Below are positions 1-5,616 of a stretch of 9,303 nt of DNA, piece after piece; the stretch's first letter is position 1, and each line of letters opens with the position of its first letter. The notes beneath the pieces are model-generated. The model was given only the letters and a program-made list of their open reading frames with translations. It did not search any database and had not been told where the DNA came from. This stretch comes from an uncultured Veillonella sp. (lineage in GTDB: Bacteria; Bacillota; Negativicutes; Veillonellales; Veillonellaceae), in the NCBI GenBank assembly GCA_900552715.1, contig USAV01000075.1, positions 1 to 9,303 on the forward strand, read 5' to 3'. Both the position numbers and the translations under genes were made by a program.

Positions 1-64
1 AGCAGAAGACGGCATACGAGATCCTCTCTGGTCTCGTGGGCTCGGAGATGTGTATAAGAGACAG
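1..64 (+). other. Illumina Nextera P7/i7 adapter contamination ending in the Tn5 mosaic end
   Basis: This is synthetic sequence, not genome. Bases 1-22 match the P7 flow-cell primer with its first two bases (CA) missing. Bases 23-30 (CCTCTCTG) sit where the 8-base i7 index lies and, from memory, equal the Nextera N708 index. Bases 31-64 are the Nextera read-2 transposase adapter, and its last 19 bases (46-64) are the Tn5 mosaic end. The AT-rich genomic sequence starts at 65. The presence of untrimmed adapter marks this as the end of a contig, so whatever lies upstream of 65 in the real genome is missing. Confidence 0.97.
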
Positions 65-227
65 ATTAAATACATCTGTTAATATACTCATATAATGTAT
101 ATAATCCATATATTTAAAGAGAATTTTAAGAATAACAGAGCTCTCATAACTATGCATATACCCTAGGATGTATTTTCTGTGTTATTCTATAGGTGTATAC
201 TGTGTTTATCTTACTCAGGAGGCACAT

Positions 228-1097
228 ATGATTCCTATTATTATCATATCCGGATTTCTAGGTTCGGGAAAAACAACATTTTTACAACATATACTAAAAG
301 AACATAAACCTACAGACAAGGTTTTAATTATAGAAAATGATTTTGGCGAAACTAGTCTTGATGCGGCAAATCTGGCTAAAACAGGTGCTACTATTCGTGA
401 AGTAACGTCTGGTTGTATTTGCTGCAGCTTACAAGGAAATTTCCAACAAGCATTACTCGATATTCTTCAAAATTATGATGTAGATATTATCTATATCGAA
501 CCATCTGGGGTCAGCAAATTGAGTGAAATCATCCATACATGTGAAGATGAAGACATTGCGAAATCCGCCTATGTTCACGCTTCAGTAACAACAGTGGATG
601 CTATGCAAGCACCTATGTTTATCAAAAACTTTGGTTTATTCTTTAAAGATCAAATCACAAACAGTGACGCTATCTTCTTGAGTCACACCGAAGATGTTCA
701 ACAAACAAGTATTACAAAGCGCATGATTCACGACTTAGCGCCCAACACACCTATTCACGAAGAGTCATGGGATACCATTTCCTTACGAGACTATATTAAA
801 CGCCTCTATCACTGTCATGATGACAATTCATTACATGATGACCATCTATTTATGAGTCATACCTTTAAAGACTTGCGTACACTCACTCTATTACAGTGGA
901 AAACGATTTTAGAAGGTATGCCAGACAGTGTGCTCCGCGCTAAAGGTATTGTACCGACCACCGAAGGTCCCCATGAGTTGCAATATGGTACGCATTACTG
1001 CTCCCTAGTACCTAGCGAATCCACTGACTACAGCTTAGTCGTTATTGGTACTGATTTTAATGTGCCAATGGTACATAACGAAGTGTGTCAATCATGA
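228..1097 (+). CDS. CobW/COG0523 G3E-family P-loop GTPase, putative metal chaperone
   Basis: The 289-aa protein belongs to the G3E GTPases, which couple GTP hydrolysis to metal delivery. Walker A is GFLGSGKTT at residues 9-17. The family's metal-binding CxCC motif is GCICC (Cys63, Cys65, Cys66). EPSG at 91-94 fits the ExxG Walker B region. A histidine-rich loop (His195, 197, 203, 206, 211) precedes a CobW_C-like end containing LRAKGIV (236-242). The usual NKxD guanine-specificity motif is replaced by SHTE (152-155), so nucleotide choice is uncertain. I chose the ATG at 228 because AGGAGG (217-222) lies five bases upstream; an in-frame ATG at 168 lacks such a site and would add 20 residues. 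The stop overlaps the next start (ATGA). The promoter is not clear: TATAAT-like hexamers at 91-96 and 100-105 lack good -35 boxes. The metal is unknown; zinc or cobalt are family precedents. Confidence 0.9.
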   Translation: MIPIIIISGFLGSGKTTFLQHILKEHKPTDKVLIIENDFGETSLDAANLAKTGATIREVTSGCICCSLQGNFQQALLDILQNYDVDIIYIEPSGVSKLSEIIHTCEDEDIAKSAYVHASVTTVDAMQAPMFIKNFGLFFKDQITNSDAIFLSHTEDVQQTSITKRMIHDLAPNTPIHEESWDTISLRDYIKRLYHCHDDNSLHDDHLFMSHTFKDLRTLTLLQWKTILEGMPDSVLRAKGIVPTTEGPHELQYGTHYCSLVPSESTDYSLVVIGTDFNVPMVHNEVCQS

Positions 1098-2629
1098 TAC
1101 CTGTTTATATCGTTACCGGATTTATCGGTTCTGGTAAAAGTACATTCATAAATGAACAATTACAATACCGTAAAAAACTTGGCGGCACAGCATGTATCAG
1201 TGCCGAACAAGGCTCTGTATCACTTATTAAAGATGCTTTACAACTTAGCCCTGATAAACTCAGTGCAATCACACCTAATCAACCTGACACCTATAGTTCT
1301 ATAGCAGACGAAATCGCAACCTATATCAATAAGACAAATCCCAAAGAAATATGGATTGAATGGAATGGTATGGTCAGCTTTCACCAGCTAGAAACCCTGC
1401 TATACAGTGATAAGCTGCGTCACATGTTGCAAATTGAAAAGGTATTATATATTTGTACGGATCAATTCGTCGCATCGATGTTGCCTGGTTTAGGTAATGA
1501 CGTAACAAGCCAATTATACAGTGCAGATTGCATCATCACGGAGACCGATACACACCATGCCTTATTACGGACCTATAATAGAGAGGCCAAGATTGTAACA
1601 GCGCCAACGCCAGAAAAGGTAGAGCAATTATGTCGCAATTCTACGTGGGGCCTCATACCAAATCTATTAGTTATCGGCATTACCGCCTATATACTTTTAG
1701 TTACCGCGTTCCGTCATGACATTCCTTACTCCATTCATCAATGCTTTGCCATCATTACAGGGCTCATTGTCGAAGCGATTCCATTCCTTTTATTAGGAAC
1801 TATTGGGTCAACCGTTATACGCTATTTTGTACCACAGAGCGTACTACTAAAACTATTAGGCGATTATTCTTGGAAAAGCTATGGTGCCGCTATGGTTAGT
1901 GGCCTAGCCTTACCTGTATGTGACTGTGCCATTATTCCATTATTCAAAGCACTCACAGATAGAGGCGTACCATTATCAGTGGCCCTCCTATTTATGCTAG
2001 CCAGCCCAATCATCAATCCTATTACCATTCTCTCCACTTGGTATGCCTTTCCAGATAATCCCATGATTTCTGTATGGCGTATCGTCCTTGGACTTGGCGT
2101 AGCTTTATTAGTGGCATTATCGTTCCGCTTCTATCCACCTTCAAAGGAAATAATGAAATCTAGAAATACCCAGAATCTTAGCTACGAAGAGATTTTAATA
2201 GAGTCATCTAAGAGTAAATACATCAACAAAAAAAGATTGTTAATTCATATGGAAAAAGAGTTTTCCCAACTCTTATTCTATTTCTCCATGGCAGCCTCTG
2301 TTTTATCAGTAGTCCAAGTATACGGAAAACCTTGGCTCATCAATGCGGGTATCACATTACCTATCGTGTGGGCTATTCCAATCTTGCTAGTATTAGCTTT
2401 CTTCTTCTCAATCTGTTCTACATCAGATGCTATTATAGGCAAATCCTTGAGCACCCTATTTCCTATAAGCTCAGTTATGGGCTTCCTCATCTTAGGACCA
2501 ATGCTCGATATTAAAAATGTATATATTTTAAAACAATATATGCCAACTTCATTCATACTTCGTCTAGGCATAACTATTGTAATTATGTCTTATATAACAG
2601 CATTAGGTTTTCAATTCTTTGTAGGCTAA
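1094..2629 (+). CDS. Fusion protein: degenerate CobW-like P-loop domain plus UPF0718/ArsP-like permease
   Basis: The 511-aa protein has two parts. Residues 1 to about 185 form a P-loop domain like that of the preceding gene, with Walker A GFIGSGKST (9-17). It lacks the CxCC motif, has IEWNG (88-92) in place of ExxG, and TETD (149-152) near the NKxD position. Residues from about 187 onward are a permease of the UPF0718/COG0701 family with roughly eight hydrophobic segments in two halves. The family signatures are PVCDCAIIP (274-282) in the first half and CSTSDA (441-446) in the second; the cysteines are probably important for metal or metalloid transport. The two halves are separated by a polar loop (about 348-390). 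I start at the ATG at 1094, which overlaps the previous stop by four bases and suggests translational coupling; an in-frame GTG at 1085 is possible. Permeases of this family are normally encoded without the P-loop domain. Confidence 0.87.
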   Translation: MIPVYIVTGFIGSGKSTFINEQLQYRKKLGGTACISAEQGSVSLIKDALQLSPDKLSAITPNQPDTYSSIADEIATYINKTNPKEIWIEWNGMVSFHQLETLLYSDKLRHMLQIEKVLYICTDQFVASMLPGLGNDVTSQLYSADCIITETDTHHALLRTYNREAKIVTAPTPEKVEQLCRNSTWGLIPNLLVIGITAYILLVTAFRHDIPYSIHQCFAIITGLIVEAIPFLLLGTIGSTVIRYFVPQSVLLKLLGDYSWKSYGAAMVSGLALPVCDCAIIPLFKALTDRGVPLSVALLFMLASPIINPITILSTWYAFPDNPMISVWRIVLGLGVALLVALSFRFYPPSKEIMKSRNTQNLSYEEILIESSKSKYINKKRLLIHMEKEFSQLLFYFSMAASVLSVVQVYGKPWLINAGITLPIVWAIPILLVLAFFFSICSTSDAIIGKSLSTLFPISSVMGFLILGPMLDIKNVYILKQYMPTSFILRLGITIVIMSYITALGFQFFVG

Positions 2630-2680
2630 TTTTAGTCATTACCATTTCAGTTCGTAATAAATATAAAAGGAGATGATTCT

Positions 2681-3445
2681 ATGAAATTAGGACTGAAAGA
2701 TCGCTTTTCAATTGTGAAAGGCGCTCTCTATCTCATCTTAGGTATCTGCTGTGTATACCTAATTCTGACGGGCCGTTATTTGAACTATATTGCACCCCGA
2801 TATGAACTACTGCTCGGCATCAGTAGCATAGCTCTCATATTAGGTGGATTAGCAACTATCATTTGGGCTCCATCCCGCTATTACAAGCACAATTTACGTT
2901 CTATCGTGCCTATTATTATCCCCGTAGTTTTGCTCATTGTTCCACCTGTCCTAGTTCCTAATACTGGTGTTCACGGCGCGGCACGAGTTAATGATGATAC
3001 GAACAATTTTGATTTTACAAATGATGCTATAGGTGAGGTTATTACCGTTAATAGTGAAAGCAAAGAGCCTGGCATTTCTAAGGACAAAAAAGAAATCGTA
3101 CTAAACTCCGATAACTTCTATCAAACCATCGTAAAGGTCGGCTCTAACGTAGACCAATACAAGGACTACACCGTATATATGACAGGATATATAAACCGCG
3201 ATGATAATACACTAAAATCTAATGAATTTACCATCTCTCGTATGGCTATGTCCTGTTGTATCGCTGACGTAGCACCCATTGGCATGACAGCTCATAAACC
3301 AGATGGTGATAGCTTAGCTAATGAACAATGGGTTTCTATTGAAGGCAAAGTATCTACACGAGACTTCCACGGTCGTGCGCAACCATATGTAGAAGTAACC
3401 AAAATAAAAACAGCAGAACCTATTTTAGGTTATGTATATCCTTAA
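2681..3445 (+). CDS. YcgQ-type membrane protein (DUF1980/TIGR03943 family)
   Basis: The 254-aa protein has three predicted membrane segments at about residues 13-30, 43-62 and 73-93. A soluble C-terminal region of about 160 residues follows and probably lies outside the membrane. The family signature is clear near the end: SRMAMSCCIADVAPIG (186-201), with a Cys192-Cys193 pair and Asp196, a likely metal site. The ATG at 2681 has AGGAG (2668-2672) eight bases upstream. The gene follows the permease by 51 bases with no terminator between them, so the two are probably co-transcribed. In Bacillus the ycgQ and ycgR genes pair this family with a UPF0718 permease, which supports a joint role in transport. 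No biochemical function is established that I can cite, and the substrate is inference. Confidence 0.85.
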   Translation: MKLGLKDRFSIVKGALYLILGICCVYLILTGRYLNYIAPRYELLLGISSIALILGGLATIIWAPSRYYKHNLRSIVPIIIPVVLLIVPPVLVPNTGVHGAARVNDDTNNFDFTNDAIGEVITVNSESKEPGISKDKKEIVLNSDNFYQTIVKVGSNVDQYKDYTVYMTGYINRDDNTLKSNEFTISRMAMSCCIADVAPIGMTAHKPDGDSLANEQWVSIEGKVSTRDFHGRAQPYVEVTKIKTAEPILGYVYP

Positions 3446-3480
3446 ATAAATAATATTAAATCAACAGTCTTAATAAATCT

Positions 3481-3528
3481 TAAAGAGATATCATTAAACA
3501 GTCTTAAATAGATATCATTAAACAGTCT
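3481..3528. repeat. 24-bp tandem repeat, two copies plus decayed flanks
   Basis: Bases 3481-3504 and 3505-3528 are adjacent 24-bp copies differing at one position (G/T at the fifth base). Each contains GATATC and ATTAAACAGTCT. A decayed upstream copy ends in CAACAGTCT at 3470 and a decayed downstream copy begins with TAAATAGAT at 3529. The repeat lies between the YcgQ-type gene and its terminator, in the 3' untranslated part of that operon. Confidence 0.75.
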
Positions 3529-3549
3529 TAAATAGATCTGTAAACAAAT

Positions 3550-3576
3550 AAAACCGAGGCATAACGCCTCGGTTTT
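3550..3576. terminator. Bidirectional rho-independent terminator
   Basis: AAAACCGAGGC (3550-3560) and GCCTCGGTTTT (3566-3576) form a perfect 11-bp stem around a 5-base loop. Runs of T on one strand and A on the other give a U-tract in both directions. It ends the + strand metal operon (stop at 3445) and the - strand bioY transcript (stop at 3611), which converge here. Confidence 0.9.
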
Positions 3577-3610
3577 AATAAATATATAATAATATTATAT
3601 AAAGACTATA

Positions 3611-4177
3611 TTATCGATGTAATTCTTTAACAATTCGTTTGCCAAGAGATGCCGCAACGGCACAAAGGAAGATATCTGGACCTACTGGAATCAAGAAGCA
3701 TGTAATAATAACGGCCTCTACTCCAATTGGTTTACCTAAATACAAGTTCATAATGAAGTATAGATAGATCATACCAAGACCATATACGATAAATAGATTT
3801 AATATGGAACCTGCTAATAATCGTTTAAAGGAAAGTTTCTCCATAGATTCTGCAATACGACCTACTGCATAAGCACCTACCATAAAACCGATCAAATAGC
3901 CAAAGGTAGGTTGTAAAATGTAACTAGGACCACCACCAGATGTAAAAATTGGTACTCCAATTAAACCTAAGACAATGTAAATACCAACGCTAGCAGCTCC
4001 CAATCGACTGCCTAATACAATGCCTGCGAGGGTAGTAAATAAGATTTGTAATGTAAATGGACAATTTGGTAATGGTACCCGTATAAAAGCACCTACGGCA
4101 ATCAATGCGACAAAGAGTGCTGTCATCGTTAACTGACGGGTAGTGATGCGACCTTGTTTCGACACGGTAGAACTCAT
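3611..4177 (-). CDS. bioY: BioY, biotin-binding S component of an ECF transporter
   Basis: The 188-aa integral membrane protein has the usual BioY length and about six hydrophobic segments. Recognisable BioY features are GLIGVPIF (71-78) followed by GGGP (81-84), PTFGYLIGF (90-98), and an acidic site in PVGPD (164-168). BioY binds biotin outside the cell and works with the shared ECF energising module (EcfT plus two ATPases), which is not encoded in this window, so it is probably a group II ECF partner. The ATG at 4177 has GGAGG (complement of 4184-4188) six bases upstream. The gene is monocistronic: its own promoter and a BirA-like operator lie upstream, and a shared terminator lies just past the stop. 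Confidence 0.95.
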   Translation of the reverse strand: MSSTVSKQGRITTRQLTMTALFVALIAVGAFIRVPLPNCPFTLQILFTTLAGIVLGSRLGAASVGIYIVLGLIGVPIFTSGGGPSYILQPTFGYLIGFMVGAYAVGRIAESMEKLSFKRLLAGSILNLFIVYGLGMIYLYFIMNLYLGKPIGVEAVIITCFLIPVGPDIFLCAVAASLGKRIVKELHR

Positions 4178-4223
4178 GGTATACCTCCATTAATAACACA
4201 TCAACAAACTACTAACTACCTAA

Positions 4224-4252
4224 ATTAAAGCACTTGTATTTTTAATTGTCAA
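4224..4252 (-). promoter_or_regulatory. bioY sigma-70-type promoter
   Basis: Read on the - strand, TTGACA (complement of 4247-4252) is a perfect -35 box. A 17-base spacer and TTTAAT (complement of 4224-4229, five of six matches to the -10 consensus) follow. Transcription would begin near 4217, about 40 bases before the bioY start codon. The -35 box lies inside the BirA-like operator. Confidence 0.75.
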
Positions 4253-4279
4253 CTATATACATTGACTTTTAGTTAACTA
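4246..4279. promoter_or_regulatory. Putative BirA (biotin repressor) operator
   Basis: The half-sites TTGTCAACT (4246-4254) and AGTTAACTA (4271-4279) are inverted repeats matching at seven of nine positions, separated by 16 bases. This layout resembles the known BirA operator (TTGTAAACC, 15-16 bases, GGTTTACAA, with GTTAAC-type half-sites in many Firmicutes). One arm covers the bioY -35 box, so bound BirA-biotinyl-AMP would block bioY transcription. The assignment rests on arrangement and location; the birA gene is not in the window. Confidence 0.72.
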
Positions 4280-4290
4280 TGTAGTCTAAT
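4262..4290 (+). promoter_or_regulatory. Candidate divergent promoter toward the PepSY gene
   Basis: TTGACT (4262-4267), a 17-base spacer and TCTAAT (4285-4290) each match five of six consensus bases. Transcription would start near 4297 and give a leader of about 215 bases before the start codon at 4514. The -35 box lies in the spacer of the BirA-like operator. Chance matches are common in such AT-rich DNA. Confidence 0.35.
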
Positions 4291-4339
4291 ACTATATATA
4301 CAGTAATTTCAAGTATTTTATATTTTTGACTATACATTA

Positions 4340-4368
4340 TAGTTATTATCAATCGTTCATAATAACTA
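4340..4368. repeat. Perfect 10-bp inverted repeat upstream of the PepSY gene
   Basis: TAGTTATTAT (4340-4349) and ATAATAACTA (4359-4368) are perfect inverted copies around a 9-base spacer. There is no T-run after it, and the stem is almost all A/T, so it is a poor terminator. An operator for an unknown regulator is possible. It resembles, but does not match, Fur or PerR boxes. Confidence 0.45.
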
Positions 4369-4442
4369 AAAGATATACTCATCTTCATACAAAAATCTTT
4401 GAATTTCATCTTATATTCATGTAGCAACATTAAATTATACGT

Positions 4443-4466
4443 AAGTAGATTGAGTAAAATCTACTT
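4443..4466. promoter_or_regulatory. Perfect 9-bp inverted repeat just upstream of a TATAAA box
   Basis: AAGTAGATT (4443-4451) and AATCTACTT (4458-4466) are perfect inverted copies with a 6-base spacer. TATAAA at 4480-4485 is a possible -10 box for the PepSY gene, but no good -35 hexamer lies 17 bases before it. The repeat covers the place a -35 box would take, which suits a regulator-binding site. The regulator is not identifiable. Confidence 0.45.
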
Positions 4467-4513
4467 TCACAAAACAGTATATAAAAAGTACCTTATATTA
4501 GGAGGCATTCATT

Positions 4514-5101
4514 ATGAAAAATGTTAAGAAAGTATCAAAGGTATTATGTGCATTTGGCGTTAGTACAGTATTATTAGCAGGTGTAGTTGGCGCAGCTAGC
4601 AACCATGCTTACAACAACAATAGCAACTGGAAAGGTGTTGGTAGCGTAGCTCCATCCGCTCAAGCTAACTATTCTGTTGATTACATGGGCGCTGTTACAG
4701 TATTCCAACAAAACTTCCCTGGCGCTACTGTAAAATCTATTTCTTACGATGCTAAACATAACCCTTACTATGAAGTAGAAGGTTACTACAACAATCGCGA
4801 AGTAGAACTTAAAGTAGACGAAGCAACTGGCCAAATCGTTGGTAAAGAAGTTAAAGGCTATGCTAAAGCTAACAAAACTATTAACGTTCAAAACATCATC
4901 ATCCCTGAAGTAGCTGAAACAAAAGCTCTTGAAAAAGTTGGTTCCGACTTCCAAACTATGGAATGGACTGTTGAACGTGAAAACGGCCGAGCTGTATACA
5001 AATTCGACATGACAACTGGTGGCGATAAAAAAGCAGAAGTAAAAGTTGATGGCATGAACGGTAAAGTTTTAAGCGCTAAAGTAAAAACTACAAAATACTA
5101 A
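4514..5101 (+). CDS. Secreted protein with two PepSY-like units
   Basis: The 195-aa protein begins with a signal peptide: basic MKNVKKVSK, a hydrophobic stretch (about 10-26), and a likely cleavage after VVGA (24-27). The cysteine at 12 is not in a lipobox, so this is not a lipoprotein. A polar, Asn-rich linker follows, then two related units of about 55 residues (roughly 57-113 and 133-190). Each has the PepSY pattern of a helix, a beta segment, and a final VD-x-x-x-G-x-(I/V) strand: VDEATGQIV (101-109) and VDGMNGKVL (178-186). PepSY domains are usually found in secreted or periplasmic proteins and are proposed to inhibit proteases or modulate binding partners. The ATG has AGGAGG (4500-4505) eight bases upstream. 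Codons look restricted (mostly GCT, AAA, GTA, GAA, with few rare ones), which suggests high expression. The gene appears monocistronic; its exact role is unknown. Confidence 0.82.
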   Translation: MKNVKKVSKVLCAFGVSTVLLAGVVGAASNHAYNNNSNWKGVGSVAPSAQANYSVDYMGAVTVFQQNFPGATVKSISYDAKHNPYYEVEGYYNNREVELKVDEATGQIVGKEVKGYAKANKTINVQNIIIPEVAETKALEKVGSDFQTMEWTVERENGRAVYKFDMTTGGDKKAEVKVDGMNGKVLSAKVKTTKY

Positions 5102-5111
5102 GAAGCTCTTT

Positions 5112-5377
5112 TCATCTAGTGAACCCCTATCCTAACCCACTAAGATGACACACTACACATATAACACACATACTATACACACAGTATCCCAATGGATACA
5201 CTCTCTAACACAAACTAACACACAAACTTAGAGAGCCCTATAACTCATAAAGGGCTCTCCCAAAACCCTATCTCACACAATAGGTAAAGGGTCTGTGCTC
5301 ACACACCACAGACCAAACGTTACACACACTATACTCCCTTTAAAAGACCTTGGATCGTTGAATCCAAGGTCTTTTTT
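5112..5377 (+). ncRNA. Putative structured, G-poor 3' untranslated RNA of the PepSY gene
   Basis: No gene is visible here. The + strand is CA-rich with very few G residues, and nearly all of them sit in hairpin stems. The stems in order are 5112-5121 with 5138-5148 (one bulge); GTATCC 5184-5189 with GGATAC 5194-5199; GAGAGCCCT 5231-5239 with AGGGCTCTC 5251-5259; CCTAT 5267-5271 with ATAGG 5280-5284; and GGTCTGTG 5290-5297 with CACAGACC 5307-5314. A terminator hairpin at 5342-5375 closes the series. No promoter was found at its left end, so it is more likely a long 3' UTR, perhaps processed to a small RNA, than a separate gene. I recognise no known RNA family. Confidence 0.4.
5342..5377 (+). 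terminator. Strong rho-independent terminator
   Basis: A perfect 14-bp stem (5342-5355 with 5362-5375, core GACCTTGGAT/ATCCAAGGTC) closes a 6-base loop and runs into TTTTTT (5372-5377). It lies 240 bases after the PepSY gene stop and is the first good terminator on that strand. Confidence 0.9.
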
Positions 5378-5466
5378 CTATCCTCCAGATATTACTATAT
5401 ATTTATAGATATCTACCATAACACAACAATCTAATTTACAATTAACTAGAATACATACTTCAACAC

Positions 5467-5491
5467 AAAAAGACCTCCCACAAAGGGAGGT
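5467..5491 (-). terminator. metY terminator
   Basis: ACCTCCC (5473-5479) and GGGAGGT (5485-5491) form a perfect 7-bp stem with a 5-base loop. On the - strand the stem is followed by C and a T-run (complement of 5467-5471). It lies about 125 bases after the metY stop. Confidence 0.8.
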
Positions 5492-5532
5492 ATTTTGTAT
5501 AAGTTTTATAGGTCTGATAGTTTGTGTTCTAT

Positions 5533-5558
5533 TTCTTAAGTGAGGTCATACTTAAGAA
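5533..5558. repeat. Perfect 9-bp inverted repeat in the metY 3' untranslated region
   Basis: TTCTTAAGT (5533-5541) and ACTTAAGAA (5550-5558) are perfect inverted copies around an 8-base spacer. There is no T-run on either side, so it is not a simple terminator. On the - strand it lies between the metY stop (5617) and its terminator, where it could act as a stabilising 3' stem. Confidence 0.5.
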
Positions 5559-5616
5559 TGTCATTTATATGTTCTGAAAGTTTGATCTATAGTATTTCCA
5601 TATTTGGAGTAGGAAA

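Noticed and set aside
46..64. Tn5 transposon end
   Set aside because: It is preceded by the Nextera adapter and P7 primer, so it comes from library preparation.
168..227. Upstream start for the CobW-type GTPase (20 extra residues)
   Set aside because: No ribosome binding site at 168; the ATG at 228 has AGGAGG five bases upstream and gives the standard N-terminus MIPIIIISGFLGSGKT.
65..227. Zur box upstream of the metal operon
   Set aside because: I looked for the AAATCGTAAT/ATTACGATTT-type palindrome and did not find it; the true upstream region may be cut off by the adapter.
2278..2571. 97-aa open frame on the - strand opposite the permease
   Set aside because: It lies wholly within a well-supported membrane protein gene and shows no protein-like features.
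4574..4954. 126-aa open frame on the - strand opposite the PepSY gene
   Set aside because: It is a shadow of a coding strand with strong codon bias; it has no signal, no family resemblance and no ribosome binding site.
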